Below are positions 4,488 to 5,539 of a stretch of 5,539 nucleotides of DNA, one piece after another. The first letter of the stretch is position 1. The number at the start of each line of letters is the position of its first letter. The stretch covers positions 1 through 5,539 of the forward strand of contig JAFZOC010000151.1 of the NCBI GenBank assembly GCA_017550765.1, written 5' to 3'. A model generated the notes under the pieces. It made no database searches. It was not told the DNA's origin and worked only from the letters and a program-made list of their open reading frames with translations. Source of the stretch: Oscillospiraceae bacterium (GTDB taxonomy: Bacteria; Bacillota_A; Clostridia; Oscillospirales; Oscillospiraceae). Both the position numbers and the translations under genes were made by a program.

Positions 4488-5539
4488 AAGGTGTCTCTTC
4501 TCTAAGATATGTTCCCAAAAACGCCCCGATGTCCCGCTTGCGCGCGCAGGTCTCGTCGATCTTGCGGATGTATTCCAGCGGGTACTTGGGGCCCATCAGA
4601 CGGATGTTCCGCCCGTCCCCCGGGGCAATCAGCTTCGTGGAGCCGCCCCCGCCCATGGCCAGGATGCTGCACAGCTCCTCCATGATGCAGATGTTGTACA
4701 GGTCCTCCGTCCCGGGCCGGGCCCAGCCCACGTTCTCGAAGCCGCCGGACATGAACTTCTGGCGGTAGAGATAGTAGGGCCCGTAGCCCGCCCCCCGCAG
4801 CCGCGCCATGGCCTCGTCCAGCATGGCCCCCACTTCCTCGCCGCCGGGCAGCGCCGCCCCCTCCAGGGAGATCCGGCTGCCCTTCTTCAGGCTCAGGGTG
4901 TGCACCGTGACGTTCTCCGGCGCCAGGGCCAGCACCGCGTCCAGGGTCCGGGAGAAGCCCGCCGCGTCGTCCGCCGGCAGCCCCGCGATCAGGTCCATGT
5001 TCACCCGGAAGCCCCCTGCACGGCGCACCAGCTCCAGGGCCGCCAGCACGTCCGCCGCCGTGTGCCGCCGGCCGATCGCCTCCAGCACGGCGTCCGACAT
5101 GCTCTGGGGGTTCACGCTCACCCGGTCCACGCCGTGGGCGCGCAGCACCTGCAGCTTCGACTCGTCGATCGTGTCCGGGCGGCCGGCCTCCACGGTGTAG
5201 CCCCGCAGGGCCGAGAGGTCGAAGGAGCGCTCCAGCAGAGCGCAGAGCCGGTCCAGCTGCGCCGCCGTCAGGGTGGTGGGCGTGCCGCCGCCGAAGTACA
5301 GCGCCACCGGCCGCAGCCCCAGGGAGCGGACCTGCTCCGCCGTGGCGGCGATCTCCCGCTCCAGGGCCTCCAGATAGGGCGGGATCAGCGCCATGCTCTT
5401 CTCCACCGACTGGCTCACGAAGCTGCAGTTGGCGCAGCGGGTGGGGCAGAAGGGGATGCCCACATAGAGGCACACGTCCCGGGGCCCCAGGGACGCCTCG
5501 GCGGCCATGGTGTGGCGGCTGGCGTCCAGGCAGAGCCGG
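4486..5539 (-). CDS. hemZ: HemZ-like radical SAM coproporphyrinogen III dehydrogenase (partial, N-terminus outside window)
   Basis: The frame is open to the right edge of the window. An ATG at 5506-5508 exists, but ten further in-frame codons (RLCLDASRHT) precede it with no stop, so the true start lies outside. Counting from that ATG, the radical SAM 4Fe-4S motif CPTRCANC gives Cys21, Cys25 and Cys28, preceded by LYVGIPF. The SAM-binding glycine stretch YFGGGTPTT follows at about 71-79, then VEAGRPDTI, RVSVNPQSM and NMDLIAGLP, all typical of the HemN/HemZ group. HemZ proteins are usually around 500 residues, so roughly 150 N-terminal residues are probably missing from view. By family, members catalyse or resemble oxygen-independent oxidative decarboxylation of coproporphyrinogen III in the cytoplasm. 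Whether this host makes haem cannot be judged here, and some relatives (HemW, HutW) have other roles. The stop lies 13 bases before the downstream kinase. Confidence 0.85.
   Translation of the reverse strand, partial: RLCLDASRHTMAAEASLGPRDVCLYVGIPFCPTRCANCSFVSQSVEKSMALIPPYLEALEREIAATAEQVRSLGLRPVALYFGGGTPTTLTAAQLDRLCALLERSFDLSALRGYTVEAGRPDTIDESKLQVLRAHGVDRVSVNPQSMSDAVLEAIGRRHTAADVLAALELVRRAGGFRVNMDLIAGLPADDAAGFSRTLDAVLALAPENVTVHTLSLKKGSRISLEGAALPGGEEVGAMLDEAMARLRGAGYGPYYLYRQKFMSGGFENVGWARPGTEDLYNICIMEELCSILAMGGGGSTKLIAPGDGRNIRLMGPKYPLEYIRKIDETCARKRDIGAFLGTYLREETP

Noticed and set aside
3502..4493. Shadow frames opposite or overlapping the kinase and hemZ genes
   Set aside because: The frames with family motifs (GPSGSGKT, EGIHALN, CPTRCANC) explain the region; the others are compositionally biased with no motif.

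Overview
The window is GC-rich and looks like a bacterial chromosome from a high-GC member of the Clostridia, most likely Oscillospiraceae-like. This rests on a HemZ-type radical SAM protein, a short uridine-kinase-like nucleoside kinase, and a Firmicutes-style surface protein with zinc ribbons and a WSxWS region. The taxonomy is an inference; no rRNA or other marker gene is present. All three supported genes lie on the minus strand.

Reading in the direction of transcription (right to left): a hemZ-like gene enters from the right edge (4486-5539, N-terminus outside the window). Thirteen bases after it comes a 311-residue P-loop kinase (3537-4472), whose strong Shine-Dalgarno overlaps the hemZ stop codon, so the two are almost certainly co-transcribed. 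A 609-base gene-free region follows (2928-3536). It holds repeat block B, an octamer microsatellite and the leader of the next gene. Then comes an 843-residue predicted membrane protein (396-2927): two cytoplasmic zinc ribbons, one transmembrane helix, and a large exported part with a caspase/gingipain-like His...Cys motif pair, a Pro/Thr linker, a WSxWS plus Cys-rich region and a C-terminal beta-rich domain. Directly after its stop lies a second repeat block (A, about 1-395).

The most unusual content is in the two repeat blocks. Each is a string of modular hairpins. A recurring element has fixed ends (GGATGGCCACG ... CTCGCCATGACAGG on the plus strand) around a core that differs between copies but is self-complementary every time. 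It alternates with two invariant hairpins (ACAGGCCC/GGGCCTGT and GCGGC/GCCGC). An oppositely oriented relative (TGTCATCCCGA ... ACGTGGGGATCCG) appears once in each block; between the two versions a CC/GG pair is swapped to GG/CC so that the stem is kept. Four-base loops read TGCG in most copies. The blocks share modules in a different order and bracket the caspase-like gene as direct repeats about 3.15 kb apart. These features suggest a selected nucleic-acid structure or a mobile palindromic repeat family, and not protein coding.

hemZ and the kinase form a translationally tight operon, though their functional link is not clear from sequence. The caspase-like membrane protein appears to be its own transcription unit, isolated between the two hairpin arrays.
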